DNA of 64,000 nucleotides from Paenibacillus sp. FSL H7-0737 (GTDB taxonomy: Bacteria; Bacillota; Bacilli; Paenibacillales; Paenibacillaceae). The translations under genes were made by a program, and so were the position numbers. Positions 1 to 8,976 of this stretch are shown piece after piece. Within the stretch, counting starts at the first letter, position 1; the number at the start of each line of letters is the position of its first letter. The stretch covers positions 6,014,001-6,078,000 of the forward strand of contig NZ_CP009279.1 of assembly GCF_000758545.1 (NCBI RefSeq). The letters run 5' to 3'. Under the pieces are notes generated by a model. It saw only the letters and a program-made list of their open reading frames with translations. It made no database searches and was not told the DNA's origin.

Positions 1-263
1 GCTGCAGAGCTTTCATGCCATGCTTTATGTGTAAAGTGAGTATCTGTGGAAACGGAATATACTTCAACACCCAGTTGTTTCAGGGTTTCATATTGGTTTT
101 GCAGATCTTCAAGTTCAGTTGGGCATACGAATGTAAAGTCAGCTGGGTAGAAGCAAACTACACTCCATTTACCTTTAAAGTTTTCTTCTGATACATCGAT
201 GAATTTCCCATCTTGAAATGCGCTTGCTTTGAATGGTAGGACTTCTGTTCCGATAAGTGACAT
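1..263 (-). CDS. ahpC: AhpC peroxiredoxin, N-terminal part (runs off the window)
   Basis: Alkyl hydroperoxide reductase subunit C, a 2-Cys peroxiredoxin that reduces H2O2 and organic peroxides in the cytoplasm, normally recharged by AhpF. Only the first 87 codons are here; the 3' end lies left of base 1. The peptide begins MSLIGTEVLPFKA and contains the peroxidatic-cysteine motif FYPADFTFVCPTE, diagnostic of AhpC/PrxQ-type enzymes; the length and N-terminus match AhpC best. The ATG at 263 has an AAAGGAG ribosome-binding site about 10 bases upstream. The upstream region carries PerR-like operators, as expected for a peroxide-inducible gene. ahpF would be expected beyond the left edge. Confidence 0.93.
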   Translation of the reverse strand, partial: MSLIGTEVLPFKASAFQDGKFIDVSEENFKGKWSVVCFYPADFTFVCPTELEDLQNQYETLKQLGVEVYSVSTDTHFTHKAWHESSA

Positions 264-342
264 ATTATTTAAATCTCCTTTAAGTTTTATTTTTTGTGGA
301 TACAATATTCAAATCTGCAAACATCACATATCTGAATACTAT

Positions 343-357
343 TTGTAATTATTATAA
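343..357. promoter_or_regulatory. PerR box 1 over the ahpC -10
   Basis: TTGTAATTATTATAA matches the Bacillus PerR consensus TTATAATNATTATAA at all defined positions except one (G for A). It overlaps the -10 hexamer of ahpC, so a bound peroxide-sensing repressor would block RNA polymerase. Confidence 0.75.
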
Positions 358-380
358 TTAACCAAATTAAGGCCTGTCAA
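351..380 (-). promoter_or_regulatory. Sigma-A promoter of ahpC
   Basis: On the minus strand a perfect TTGACA (375-380) is followed after 18 bases by a perfect TATAAT (351-356), giving a strong housekeeping promoter about 90 bases ahead of the ahpC ATG. PerR-like boxes lie over the -10 and just upstream of the -35. Confidence 0.75.
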
Positions 381-385
381 GTTAT

Positions 386-400
386 TTATAATAATTCTAA
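386..400. promoter_or_regulatory. PerR box 2 upstream of the ahpC -35
   Basis: TTATAATAATTCTAA matches the PerR consensus with a single mismatch. It sits five bases upstream of the -35 hexamer, 43 bases (about four helical turns) from box 1, an arrangement suited to cooperative repression. Confidence 0.65.
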
Positions 401-402
401 TA

Positions 403-417
403 TGATAATCGTTGTCA
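403..417. promoter_or_regulatory. Fur/PerR-like third box
   Basis: TGATAATCGTTGTCA matches the Fur 7-1-7 consensus TGATAATNATTATCA at 12 of 14 defined positions. It lies next to PerR box 2. It may bind Fur, PerR or neither. Confidence 0.4.
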
Positions 418-492
418 GTCGCTAAATGTTCATAAATTATCATACTTATGAACTAGTATGGGTTAGTTTACATGTTTTATGTAGGGCAATTT

Positions 493-1371
493 CTACAATT
501 CAAAGTCATCTGCTATTAGATTTATAATATTCAAAGATTCTCTCGCTACCTTTGGGTTAGAATATCGATTTCCATTATATGTGATTAACGCTTTCCATAA
601 AGCCCATCCTCTTGCTCTATTCCAAGTCTCCTCATCCATCTGTAATATATCCTTGAATACCTTTCTACTATCCTCATCAAAAAAGGTCCATGCCATTGCC
701 GCATCACAAGCAGGATCGCCTACACCCAAGATTCCGAAATCAATGACTGCACACAGTTTTCCATCTTTGACTAGTAAATTCCCTGGCGCAATATCTCCAT
801 GAACCCAAACTGGCTTGGAATTCCATTTAGAATCTAATGCCAGTTCCCAGATTTCTCTCAATAGATCTTCATTAAAAATATCTTTATTATGCTCAATCGC
901 ATGTCTAGACTCTTCATCATATACAGCTAAAGATCCACCTCTATAGAAATTATGTTCTCCTGCTAAAGGTCCCCCACTAGCATCAATAGATTGTAATTCT
1001 ATTAAAAATGCTCCCAAATCTCTTGCAAACTGGTTAAGATCATTAATATTTTGGTACGTTAATGTCTCACCCTCTACCCACTTATTGATAGACCACGGCA
1101 ATGGATATTCTTCGTTAGGCTTCCCTTTGACTAATGGTATTTGAATAGGTAACGTGAGTTCTTTACTTAATATGGGCAACCATCGTTGCTCTTTCTCTAC
1201 TTGTGGAGCATAAGCTGCTGCACTTGGTAACCTCACGCTCATATGCTCACCTAAATGAAACGTTCGATTATCATTCCCGCTGAATTTTACTGGTCTAATC
1301 TCTAAATCGGACCACGCGGGAAATTGTTCATTAATTAATCTTGCAACTAAATCGACGGTAATTGTATTCAA
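493..1371 (-). CDS. APH-family phosphotransferase
   Basis: A 292-residue small-molecule kinase of the aminoglycoside/choline phosphotransferase fold, cytoplasmic, transferring the ATP gamma-phosphate to a hydroxyl of an unknown substrate. The Brenner motif HGDIAPGNL is at 191-199 (catalytic base D193), and the DFG-like metal site IDFGILGVGDPACD begins at about 210. Length is typical of the family. The start is TTG at 1371, seven bases after GGAGAG on the minus strand. It may confer antibiotic (for example macrolide or aminoglycoside) resistance, but the family is broad and many members phosphorylate metabolites. It stands alone, with a divergent second APH-like kinase next door. Confidence 0.85.
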   Translation of the reverse strand: MNTITVDLVARLINEQFPAWSDLEIRPVKFSGNDNRTFHLGEHMSVRLPSAAAYAPQVEKEQRWLPILSKELTLPIQIPLVKGKPNEEYPLPWSINKWVEGETLTYQNINDLNQFARDLGAFLIELQSIDASGGPLAGEHNFYRGGSLAVYDEESRHAIEHNKDIFNEDLLREIWELALDSKWNSKPVWVHGDIAPGNLLVKDGKLCAVIDFGILGVGDPACDAAMAWTFFDEDSRKVFKDILQMDEETWNRARGWALWKALITYNGNRYSNPKVARESLNIINLIADDFEL

Positions 1372-1577
1372 TGTTTATCTCTCCAAACAAAAGTTATTTG
1401 TTGTCACCTATCATAAAAAAATATCGCTGAACAGCCCATATTCAACTTCGCTGTCATTATTGTAAAATACTTCCGTATATTTGTTTGTGACATAAGCTAT
1501 CGTTAGTATTTACATATTGGATATACAGTAAAGATAATTTATATAGCCCAAGTTCTACTCAAAGGAGAATTCAGCTT

Positions 1578-2498
1578 ATGAAAGTTGATAGTCTTATCGG
1601 TGAAATCAAGCGAGCCTATCAAATAAATATAGAGAATATCGAACTTCATCGAGAAATGATCGGTAAAGTATATTACTTACAGAATCAAGAACAAAAGTAT
1701 ATGTTTAAAATATACCGTAACTTTAAATCGGATGACGCCTTGCAGACGGTTCAGATCTTAGATTATTTAAAAGCAAATTCATATCCAGCAGTATCTGTGG
1801 TTAGAACTGTCGAAAATGATAGCCATATTATGCTTAGTAATCAGGTTGGTAGCTGCGTAGGTATTTTATACGATTATGTCGAGGGCACAATACCCGAGGT
1901 TAAGCTTGAGGCCGAGAGTATCGGAAATCAGATTGCAGAACTCCATAACCTAATGAAACTATATCCCAATAAACTTATTAACAGGACGAAAGTCGATTAC
2001 ATCGATGGCTATATCTCCAATATGAAAGAACTCCATTTTGATCCAGAAAAAATTCTAGAACTTAATCAATACGGTAATGAATTATGGGAACGCATCACTA
2101 GGCTCCCAAAAAACTTTTGTCACGGTGACCTTCATACGGGGAATATGATCAGAAACGAGCATGGCGAATATGTTCTCTTTGACTTTGACGACGCTTCAGG
2201 TGATTATTCGAGTATGGATGTTGCATATATGTGTGATGATACCCATTTTAATGAATTTCATGAATCAATGTATGATCAAACCTTACGTTTATACGAACAC
2301 TTTTATAATGGATATAGTAAAATACGCACACTGAGCGAGAGGGAACTTCTTGCGATTTTCGATTTTATTGCGATCAGACATTTTCAAATTATCTCAAGAA
2401 TAGTACAATGCCAAGGATTACAATGTATATCCAAAGAATTTTGCGATCAACAATATCACTGGCTTATGAAGTGGCAGGAAGTTTGCATTAAACATTGA
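1578..2498 (+). CDS. APH/choline-kinase-fold phosphotransferase
   Basis: A 306-residue kinase of the same fold but only remotely like its divergent neighbour. CHGDLHTGNM at 181-190 is the catalytic loop (D184), and LFDFDDASGDYSSMDVAY (200-217) supplies the metal-binding Asp. The N-lobe has KYMFKIYRN with the ATP-anchoring Lys. The ATG at 1578 follows AAAGGAG by ten bases. The substrate cannot be read from the sequence; homoserine/choline-type and spectinomycin-type kinases all look like this. A 10-bp inverted repeat lies just downstream. Confidence 0.82.
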   Translation: MKVDSLIGEIKRAYQINIENIELHREMIGKVYYLQNQEQKYMFKIYRNFKSDDALQTVQILDYLKANSYPAVSVVRTVENDSHIMLSNQVGSCVGILYDYVEGTIPEVKLEAESIGNQIAELHNLMKLYPNKLINRTKVDYIDGYISNMKELHFDPEKILELNQYGNELWERITRLPKNFCHGDLHTGNMIRNEHGEYVLFDFDDASGDYSSMDVAYMCDDTHFNEFHESMYDQTLRLYEHFYNGYSKIRTLSERELLAIFDFIAIRHFQIISRIVQCQGLQCISKEFCDQQYHWLMKWQEVCIKH

Positions 2499-2525
2499 TA
2501 CTTCTATTCGGTTCATAAATACCTC

Positions 2526-2580
2526 GCTAACATAAGTTTTACTAGCCATTTCCATAAGAGACATCTAATATTATGTTAGC
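2526..2580. repeat. Inverted repeat after the second kinase
   Basis: GCTAACATAA (2526-2535) and its exact complement TTATGTTAGC (2571-2580) flank a 35-base spacer. No T-tract follows, so it is not a standard terminator; it could still end or stabilise the upstream message. Confidence 0.4.
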
Positions 2581-2686
2581 TTTACTAGTGTCTGTATGCA
2601 AACTATGCAATTAGATCAGCCACAAAAGGGACAAGCTAAGCAAGTTGAAATCTTAATATGATTACGAGGAAGAAGGGTGTTCCTTA

Positions 2687-3280
2687 ATGACTAATAGTAA
2701 AACGAATCCTAAGGTGGACGGATTTCTAAGGAAAGTAAAACAGTGGCAGGAAGAATACGAGACGTTGAGAAATATTGTTCTTGACTGTGAGTTGACCGAA
2801 GACTTTAAATGGATGCATCCTTGTTACACGTTTGAGAACAAAAACATAGTCTTAATCCATGGATTTAAAGAATATATTGCACTGCTGTTTCATAAAGGTG
2901 TCTTATTAAAGGATACCCATGGGATTCTGATTCAACAAACGGAGAATGTACAAGCTGCACGCCAGATCCGGTTCACCAATGTTCAAGAAATCCTTGAAAA
3001 AGAAAGCATCATAAAAGAATATATTTATGAAGCCATCGAGGTTGAAAAAGCTGGTTTGGAAGTGGAATTTAAAAAGAATACAGATTTCATCATTCCTGAT
3101 GAATTTCAAACTAAACTTGATGAAATACCTGCCTTGAAAAATGCTTTTGAAGCCTTGACGCCCGGGCGGCAAAGAGCATACCTTCATCATTTTTCTGAAC
3201 CCAAGCAATCCAAAACTCGAGTATCTAGGGTTGAAAAATGGATGCCGCAAATTCTGGATGGAAAAGGATTAAATGATTAA
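2687..3280 (+). CDS. YdeI/DUF1801-type protein
   Basis: A 197-residue soluble protein of the YdeI group. The central part (about 20-110) has the DUF1801 fold signature (DFKWMHPCYTFENKNIVLI, then a beta-rich stretch). The C-terminus is the helical YdeI tail LTPGRQRAYLHHFSEPKQSK, ending near KWMPQILDGKGL. The function is not settled; related DUF1801 proteins have been proposed as iron chaperones and YdeI homologues are linked to envelope-stress genes. ATG at 2687 follows a purine-rich GAGGAAGAAGGG region. It is a single gene with its own terminator. Confidence 0.8.
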   Translation: MTNSKTNPKVDGFLRKVKQWQEEYETLRNIVLDCELTEDFKWMHPCYTFENKNIVLIHGFKEYIALLFHKGVLLKDTHGILIQQTENVQAARQIRFTNVQEILEKESIIKEYIYEAIEVEKAGLEVEFKKNTDFIIPDEFQTKLDEIPALKNAFEALTPGRQRAYLHHFSEPKQSKTRVSRVEKWMPQILDGKGLND

Positions 3281-3289
3281 GTTGTATAT

Positions 3290-3346
3290 GAAGAAGCAAC
3301 CTTAGATCGGTGAACAATCCGAACTGAGGTGGCTTCTTCTCTTTTT
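3290..3346 (+). terminator. Terminator after the YdeI-like gene
   Basis: GAAGAAGCAACCT (3290-3302) pairs with AGGTGGCTTCTTC (3327-3339, one mismatch), followed by TCTTTTT. It ends the plus-strand unit just before the convergent amylase stop. Confidence 0.75.
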
Positions 3347-3362
3347 ACTAAAAGATTTTATA

Positions 3363-6300
3363 CTACTTCAGGTAGGTTCCGGTTACTCCAATTCCACCGC
3401 TACCGTTCAATACATACACTCTAGCGTTTCCTTTTCCAGAGCATACCAGAGTGATTGTACCGTTAGTAACGTTTTTGGTATCGCCAGTCACTGCATCCAC
3501 GTAAGTTCCATTCGGAATTCCGGTAAATGTTGCATTTCCTGAGATCGTAACTAACGCAAAGCTATCGATGCCTTTCGCGCTATCGGTATATCTTCTTTTA
3601 AATGCCAAATCACCGGATACATTTTCTGTGGAATACTGGCCTTTTTGCAAGGCTGGAACTGCTCTTCTGATTAAATTGAGTTGTCTAATATGTTTTGCCA
3701 AAGGATAGTTTAATGAATCGGCAAGTGTGCCAGTAGCATTTGTATACTTACCGTAGTCCTGAACAGTAACGCTACCTTCAATTTGATCTCCAAAGTAAGC
3801 ACGCCCTGTTGAGCTAAGTGGTGCATTTGGGCCTACATCGATGACTGATCCTTTTTTAAACTCAATTTCAGAACCATAATAGATTGCAGGTATTCCCCTG
3901 AAGGTGAACATCAGCGAGAGATTCTCAGCCCAAGTGTCTTGTGTCCCTGCAAATCGTTGATTCTCTGGGGCTTGGTCAGGTGCATAGTCATGAGAGTCAA
4001 CATAAGTTACATTCCAAGTAGCATCGTTATAATATTGATCACCGCTCTTCATACTGAATGCTTCCTGTGCAGTCTTGAATGCCCAATGCATCGGGAAATC
4101 AATAACATCCATACCCGATTTCATCGAATAGTCAGGCGCGTGATAATTATTGCCTATTAAAAAAGCATTGTTCGAGGTTGGCTGCCCTGCTGTAGTAGAG
4201 TTATCTGCCCACTCTTGTTCCACTGACAGCTTGTTGGAAGCGTAGTCATTTTGTCCATCACCCGGATAGGCTTTCGAGCTTTTCCATGTATAGAATGGAG
4301 TCGATATTGCCGGAATTCCACTATTCCATACATCTCTGTACCGAGTAGCCACTTCACCAAAGACAAAGAAGTTTGAGCCCCCTCTTGTTTTCCAAGCAGG
4401 AACAAAGTATTTGTTAAAAATATACCGACTTACATGCTTCACAGTATCGACCCGGAAAGCATCAACACCCATATCAATATACTGATTATAGCTGTCAATT
4501 AGATACTGATTCACTACAGGATTTTCCGTATTCAAGTCCACAGCGTCTCCTGCAATCTGTCCTGTCTGTACGGTGTAAGATTCCCAGGAAAGACTTTTTT
4601 CGGTATGGTACATGTTATTGTTGGTTTCCGCATTTTTCATGATTGCGAGTCTGGCCTGATATTGCTGATCAGGGGTCATCGTATCATAGTTAGCTGGCAG
4701 TTTGTCCGTAATTTTAAGCATGTTATTTACGGTGTCCGCTGCAGTCGGATCTTTTTTGAACATAGGCAACAGATTCTCTTCCCCAAAATTACCAGTATGA
4801 TTCACAACAACATCCTGAATAACCTTTATCCCTTTGGCATGAGCTGCATTAATCAATTCCTGATAAGAGGCTCCCGCTGACTCATATCTTGGATCTACTT
4901 TGGAAAAGTTAATCGCATGGTAGCCATGATAATCATACCCGCTGGCATTCTGCACCACTGGCGTAATCCAAATAGCACTGAATCCGAGCGCTTTGATGTA
5001 ATCGAGCTTTTGAATCAGTCCCTTAAAGTCACCTCTCCAAGCTGGGTCTGAATCCGGATTTCCTGCTTTAGCATCCTCCCATGAATGTACATTGTTACTC
5101 GGATCACCATCATAGAATCGTGAAGTAATTACGAAATAAATGGTGTCTTCGCGGAAATCGCCTTTATTTCCAATCGTATAGACAAAGCTCTGTTTCGTTT
5201 CATTTCCGGCACCATCAACCACCAGGAATTTCAGTGTCGTCGTCTTATTAATAAGAATGGACGGTCCAGCCAGAGCAGTTAAAGCATTGCCCGAGATATA
5301 GAGATTTGAACTGGTAGTTGGTTCCGTCCCATTATCTGTGTAATATGCGGTGGTCGTTGCTGCTTTGTTATCTTTTATATTAAAAGAGACGGTGACCGCA
5401 GAGCTTGAATTCCCAACAGGTAAATTCGCGGTTATCGTTGGGGCTTGCAGGTCGAGATTTAGGTCAATGACATAAGCAAAAGTGCCTACACTGCCTGCTT
5501 GACCTAAGGAGTTAACACCAAAAGCCTTGATAGTCGTAGTAGAGACTACTTGGATTGGATTCGTGTACAAGGTAGAAGATGTCGTAGGTGTCGACCCGTC
5601 TGTCGTATAGTAGATTTTATCGCTGCTATTGAGACTGGAAAGCTTCACGGTTTGAGCAGAATCATATGTCTTAGGCGTAGGTGAGACTGAAATCACAGGG
5701 ATCTTCGGAATTTCTGGATTAGCGTCATACCACACATTATCTGCGGAATACCAGCCCTCTTTTACACTGCGGGACAAATCGGCCGTCTGTTTGCCGTTTC
5801 CATCATTAAAGATAAGGCTTGTGCCGGTGGCGTTGGCAATAGTATAGCTGTACCAGTCGTTTCCGTCCGATTTCATCAGAATTCCTGGCCAAGCTCCGCT
5901 TGTCGGAACCGTTGTCGGACTCAGATTCCAGTAATGGATTCGGATCGTTGAGCTCCAGTTTGCTGGTTTCTTAAAATGAACCGTTAAGCCAGCCGAAGTT
6001 GGAGTTGGTGTAGGTGTTACGGTTGGTGTTGGCGTAGGAGTCACTATTGGTGTTGGCGTTACGGTTGGTGTTTGTGTAGGCGTCACTGTTGGCGTTGGTG
6101 TTACGGTTGGTGTTGGCGTAGGAGTCACTGTTGGCGTTGGTGTTGGTGTTGCGGTAGGCGTTGGCGTTGCTGTGGCTGAAATAGTTAGATAGTCGATATT
6201 GATATTCCCAGTATCATCCGAGTCATATTTGTAAGCGATCGTATTATTTCCTGCCTGTAAGAAGAGCGTTTCTGTTTGGTCACCCCATGCATCCCAGTTT

Positions 6301-6890
6301 GCCAAGTTCGCTAAAGTGGTCTGCTTTACCTTTGCTCCATTCACATAAATGGAAACTTGTTTGGCACTGCCAGTCGCATTGGCGTAGCGAAGCGTGGCAT
6401 TATAGGCGCCTGCAGCGGAAGATTGAACATTGAAGGTGGTAGTTGCTCCTGTGGTAGTGTATCCATCAACAAAACCAGTACCGGTATAACCGCTGTGATT
6501 CGTATTTATTTTTGCGCCACCTGACAAGGCTGCGCTCTCAGCTTCATACTTCCCAGCAACCGGAATAACTACCGTCCAGTTCTTCCCTCCGTTGCTGTCC
6601 CAGCTATCCGTCGGGGCTGTGATGTGATAACAATAAATGAGTGTTGCACCCTCCTGAACATTGAGGTTGGCCGTAAACGTGGTCCCACTTTTAGACATGA
6701 CTGTGTCCGTAGTATTCGTCCAATTATTCGTGGTCCAATGCAACGTCACAGCAGATGCTGTGGTATTCGTATAGGAGACTGTATAATCAGTGTTGCTGGC
6801 TGAAGCCCCGCCCGATAAACCGAATAAACTAAAGATTAGCGAAAAAATGATCAACCAAGAAACAAACCGCCTAGATTGTTTTCGTACCAA
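3363..6890 (-). CDS. Secreted modular alpha-amylase (GH13)
   Basis: A 1175-residue extracellular starch hydrolase. Residues 1-31 form a Sec signal peptide ending ASA. About 33-112 is a beta-rich starch-binding-like module. About 113-241 is a CBM6/35-like module (KYEAESAALSGGAK). Residues 242-300 are a Thr-Pro linker. About 301-390 is a CBM26-like module. Two chitobiase-type (CHB_HEX_C) beta domains follow at about 400-475 and 485-573. The GH13 barrel begins near 580: DVVVNH at 693-698, nucleophile D815 in DAFRVDTVKH, acid/base E846 in FGEVA, third Asp D968 in YVDSHD. A beta C-domain ends the protein. The start is TTG at 6890 with GAGGAGG eight bases away. It stands alone under cre-like sites, so glucose repression is likely. 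Confidence 0.92.
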   Translation of the reverse strand: MVRKQSRRFVSWLIIFSLIFSLFGLSGGASASNTDYTVSYTNTTASAVTLHWTTNNWTNTTDTVMSKSGTTFTANLNVQEGATLIYCYHITAPTDSWDSNGGKNWTVVIPVAGKYEAESAALSGGAKINTNHSGYTGTGFVDGYTTTGATTTFNVQSSAAGAYNATLRYANATGSAKQVSIYVNGAKVKQTTLANLANWDAWGDQTETLFLQAGNNTIAYKYDSDDTGNINIDYLTISATATPTPTATPTPTPTVTPTPTPTVTPTPTVTPTQTPTVTPTPIVTPTPTPTVTPTPTPTSAGLTVHFKKPANWSSTIRIHYWNLSPTTVPTSGAWPGILMKSDGNDWYSYTIANATGTSLIFNDGNGKQTADLSRSVKEGWYSADNVWYDANPEIPKIPVISVSPTPKTYDSAQTVKLSSLNSSDKIYYTTDGSTPTTSSTLYTNPIQVVSTTTIKAFGVNSLGQAGSVGTFAYVIDLNLDLQAPTITANLPVGNSSSAVTVSFNIKDNKAATTTAYYTDNGTEPTTSSNLYISGNALTALAGPSILINKTTTLKFLVVDGAGNETKQSFVYTIGNKGDFREDTIYFVITSRFYDGDPSNNVHSWEDAKAGNPDSDPAWRGDFKGLIQKLDYIKALGFSAIWITPVVQNASGYDYHGYHAINFSKVDPRYESAGASYQELINAAHAKGIKVIQDVVVNHTGNFGEENLLPMFKKDPTAADTVNNMLKITDKLPANYDTMTPDQQYQARLAIMKNAETNNNMYHTEKSLSWESYTVQTGQIAGDAVDLNTENPVVNQYLIDSYNQYIDMGVDAFRVDTVKHVSRYIFNKYFVPAWKTRGGSNFFVFGEVATRYRDVWNSGIPAISTPFYTWKSSKAYPGDGQNDYASNKLSVEQEWADNSTTAGQPTSNNAFLIGNNYHAPDYSMKSGMDVIDFPMHWAFKTAQEAFSMKSGDQYYNDATWNVTYVDSHDYAPDQAPENQRFAGTQDTWAENLSLMFTFRGIPAIYYGSEIEFKKGSVIDVGPNAPLSSTGRAYFGDQIEGSVTVQDYGKYTNATGTLADSLNYPLAKHIRQLNLIRRAVPALQKGQYSTENVSGDLAFKRRYTDSAKGIDSFALVTISGNATFTGIPNGTYVDAVTGDTKNVTNGTITLVCSGKGNARVYVLNGSGGIGVTGTYLK
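5991..6167 (-). repeat. Thr-Pro linker-coding tandem repeats
   Basis: This segment codes for 59 residues made of PTPTVTPT-like repeats between carbohydrate-binding modules. The DNA is a run of near-identical GTTGGTGT/GTAGGCGT units, prone to slippage and length change. Confidence 0.85.
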
Positions 6891-6931
6891 TTAAATAACC
6901 TCCTCATTAATTTTAAGTGCAAATTACGTTG

Positions 6932-6945
6932 TGCAAACGTTTGCA
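6932..6945. promoter_or_regulatory. cre/LacI-type operator of the amylase
   Basis: TGCAAACGTTTGCA is a perfect palindrome and a full match to the catabolite-responsive element TGNAANCGNTNNCA. It lies about 42 bases ahead of the TTG start, suiting CcpA repression or a maltose-type LacI regulator. Confidence 0.75.
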
Positions 6946-7016
6946 AAAATGAGAAAAAAAGAAACAATCTAACTTATCCAATCTCCTCCTTCTTAGAAAA
7001 TATGGAAAAACCTCAT

Positions 7017-7030
7017 TGTATGCGTTTACA
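7017..7030. promoter_or_regulatory. Second cre-like site upstream of the amylase
   Basis: TGTATGCGTTTACA matches the cre consensus except for one base. Its centre lies 85 bases (eight helical turns) from the first operator, a spacing that would allow repression by looping. Confidence 0.5.
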
Positions 7031-7326
7031 AATAGAACTATTGAGAAATCCTCAGGTTACAGATAGCTCCATATCTAATGAATTTTCCCTGTTTATGATT
7101 ATAGGCTCCAACCTTTTCCGGGTCAATGCATCTTTTAGGCTAAAAACATAAAAATTTAAGAGTTTAAATACAAAGTTCAATCGTTTTCATTCATCAGTTG
7201 TTCAAGGCATATTAAAATCTTAAATTACCGCTATTTATAGAACTAGGCTCTATACTTTCGTAACTATTCTAGTATGATTTTATGAAATATTAATTCCTTA
7301 AATATATTATTTTGTATGTCCCTAAA

Positions 7327-7824
7327 TTAAATCGTCGCTGATGAGGAAGCAGTTGCTTGGTCAGCTTTTACACAATCAATTGCAACAACGAACGCAATTA
7401 TGATTGCCTCCATCTCCTCATTTAGTATTTGAACCTTGTAGCTATCACCCCAAGTGAACCACTCCTTATTCACTTTACCTATGACTACACCATGCTGCAA
7501 GACCTGAAAATCCATGTCCCACCAGTTACCATGTACCTCAATGTCAGCCGCATCAATCGTATAGCGTGCTTTAAAGAAAGAAAACTCCTTCTTAATCGTT
7601 AACACCTCTCGGCCATTGACCTCAACAAAAAACTTCGGTAAAAAACTAAATACCTTCTTCGTAATAAGTGCGACTTCATCTCTTGTTGTATTCATAATGG
7701 AGAACGTCTTTGGTATTTGCATAAAACTGCCCTCTACATAATAGACATCCTGCTCCTGCTGATTCTTTACCGTAAATTTACCACTTAGACTGAATACCTT
7801 CTGCTTTATATAAAGCTGCTTCAT
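7327..7824 (-). CDS. LURP-one-related (YxjI-like) protein
   Basis: A 165-residue protein of the LURP-one/Tubby-like fold (Bacillus YxjI group). The alternating strands MKQLYIKQKVFSLSGKFTVK, DVYYVEGSFMQIPKTFSI and FFKARYTIDAADIEVHGNWW are typical. The molecular role is unknown; related tubby-like proteins bind phospholipids. The ATG at 7824 has AAGGAGG seven bases upstream. The C-terminal helix (about 140-155) is hydrophobic, followed by a short Ala/Ser tail. It is monocistronic. Confidence 0.8.
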   Translation of the reverse strand: MKQLYIKQKVFSLSGKFTVKNQQEQDVYYVEGSFMQIPKTFSIMNTTRDEVALITKKVFSFLPKFFVEVNGREVLTIKKEFSFFKARYTIDAADIEVHGNWWDMDFQVLQHGVVIGKVNKEWFTWGDSYKVQILNEEMEAIIIAFVVAIDCVKADQATASSSATI

Positions 7825-8070
7825 TCCAATACCTCCTTCGATATAAGCATATTATTAAAGCGCAGATTTCATCATAGATATTAATAGTGATAGCCACCTA
7901 ACCATGAACTACCTTTCGTTAACCCTCTCATTATTGAACTATAGTTTCCCAATAGTTGAACCGAATGATTGTAAAAACTTAGGTGACAACTTCTTCGTAC
8001 TTACCCATTACTTTCGAAATCAGTTCTCGAGATCATGTACTTTAGTCACCCATCCGTGTTCTCAATGGTT

Positions 8071-8499
8071 CTAAAACTTCCGTTTATGATACGGAAGACC
8101 CTCGCCTTCTTCGCAATACTGTTTAAGACTGTACAAAAAAATAGCCCAGTTATAATTACATACGCGATAAAATGAGGTCACTTCCTCCCAATTCATCTGA
8201 CGAAAAATGATTGAAGTCTTCCCGTTTTTTTCCCTCATATCAAAAGAAATTGTCGTACCTATCCATTCTGGATCTGAATCAACACACTGCCACAAAATCT
8301 TTTTATCGGGAACAAGCTCATCAACTCGCATCTTTGTTAAGCCTTTTCCGCCGAATCGAAACTCATTTATACAACCGATCTGATCATTGACTATTAGTTC
8401 ATTTGTCCATATTTCTGAAAGTCCTTTTGCAGTGGTTAATGCTTCATATACCTTTGAAGCTGGAACATTCACGGTCTGCAAGTGCTCGATATTTGCCAT
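8071..8499 (-). CDS. SRPBCC/AHSA1-domain protein
   Basis: A small START-like (SRPBCC) protein. The strand VNVPASKVYEALTTAKGLSEIWT near the N-terminus is the usual AHSA1 opening, and the end EEGEGLPYHKRKF is common in bacterial relatives. These proteins bind hydrophobic ligands or act as chaperone-like factors; the ligand is unknown. The start at 8499 (fourth codon of the longer frame starting at 8508) is preferred because AAAGGGG lies nine bases upstream, whereas it abuts the earlier ATG. It is followed on the same strand by unrelated genes with gaps. Confidence 0.8.
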   Translation of the reverse strand: MANIEHLQTVNVPASKVYEALTTAKGLSEIWTNELIVNDQIGCINEFRFGGKGLTKMRVDELVPDKKILWQCVDSDPEWIGTTISFDMREKNGKTSIIFRQMNWEEVTSFYRVCNYNWAIFLYSLKQYCEEGEGLPYHKRKF

Positions 8500-8568
8500 A
8501 TTGCTCATCCCCTTTTTTATAAGGAATTAATTTATGTAATTATTTGTATACGAAAATTATACCATCAA

Positions 8569-8976
8569 TCATATCAACTCTGAGATAAACATTGGTGTAG
8601 CTCCATCCTCTGTATTAAAGCCAAATTTATTATAGAAATCCACTGCATGAGGATAAGAAATTAATACTTTTGTTTTACACCCTTTATATCTATCAAGCAT
8701 TATATTCATCATTTCCTTACCTATACCGATACTCTGATAACTAGGATTAATAAGCATATAATGAAAATATACCGTTAAAACACCATCTGACAAAGCATTT
8801 ATTAAACCGACAAGCTTTCCTCCTTCCCAAGCGGTAACAATTGAATGAGACCCTCCGATTGCTTGTAAAAGCTCGTTTGGATACTTGCCAGACTCCCATT
8901 CTACTGAAAGAAATAACTCTTGGAGTGCATCCTTAGTGATATCCTCTTTGCTTGAAGCGTAATAAATACTCACCAC
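8569..8976 (-). CDS. GNAT N-acetyltransferase
   Basis: A 135-residue acyltransferase of the GNAT superfamily. The acetyl-CoA-binding motif A is YMLINPSYQSIGIGKEMMNI (Q/R-x-x-G-x-G/A form), followed by the usual late strand and the FYNKFGF motif. The substrate is unknown. Two GTG codons (8976 and 8973) can both be starts after GGAAGG. It lies 69 bases upstream of the SRPBCC gene on the same strand, so the two may be co-transcribed. Confidence 0.85.
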   Translation of the reverse strand: MVSIYYASSKEDITKDALQELFLSVEWESGKYPNELLQAIGGSHSIVTAWEGGKLVGLINALSDGVLTVYFHYMLINPSYQSIGIGKEMMNIMLDRYKGCKTKVLISYPHAVDFYNKFGFNTEDGATPMFISELI

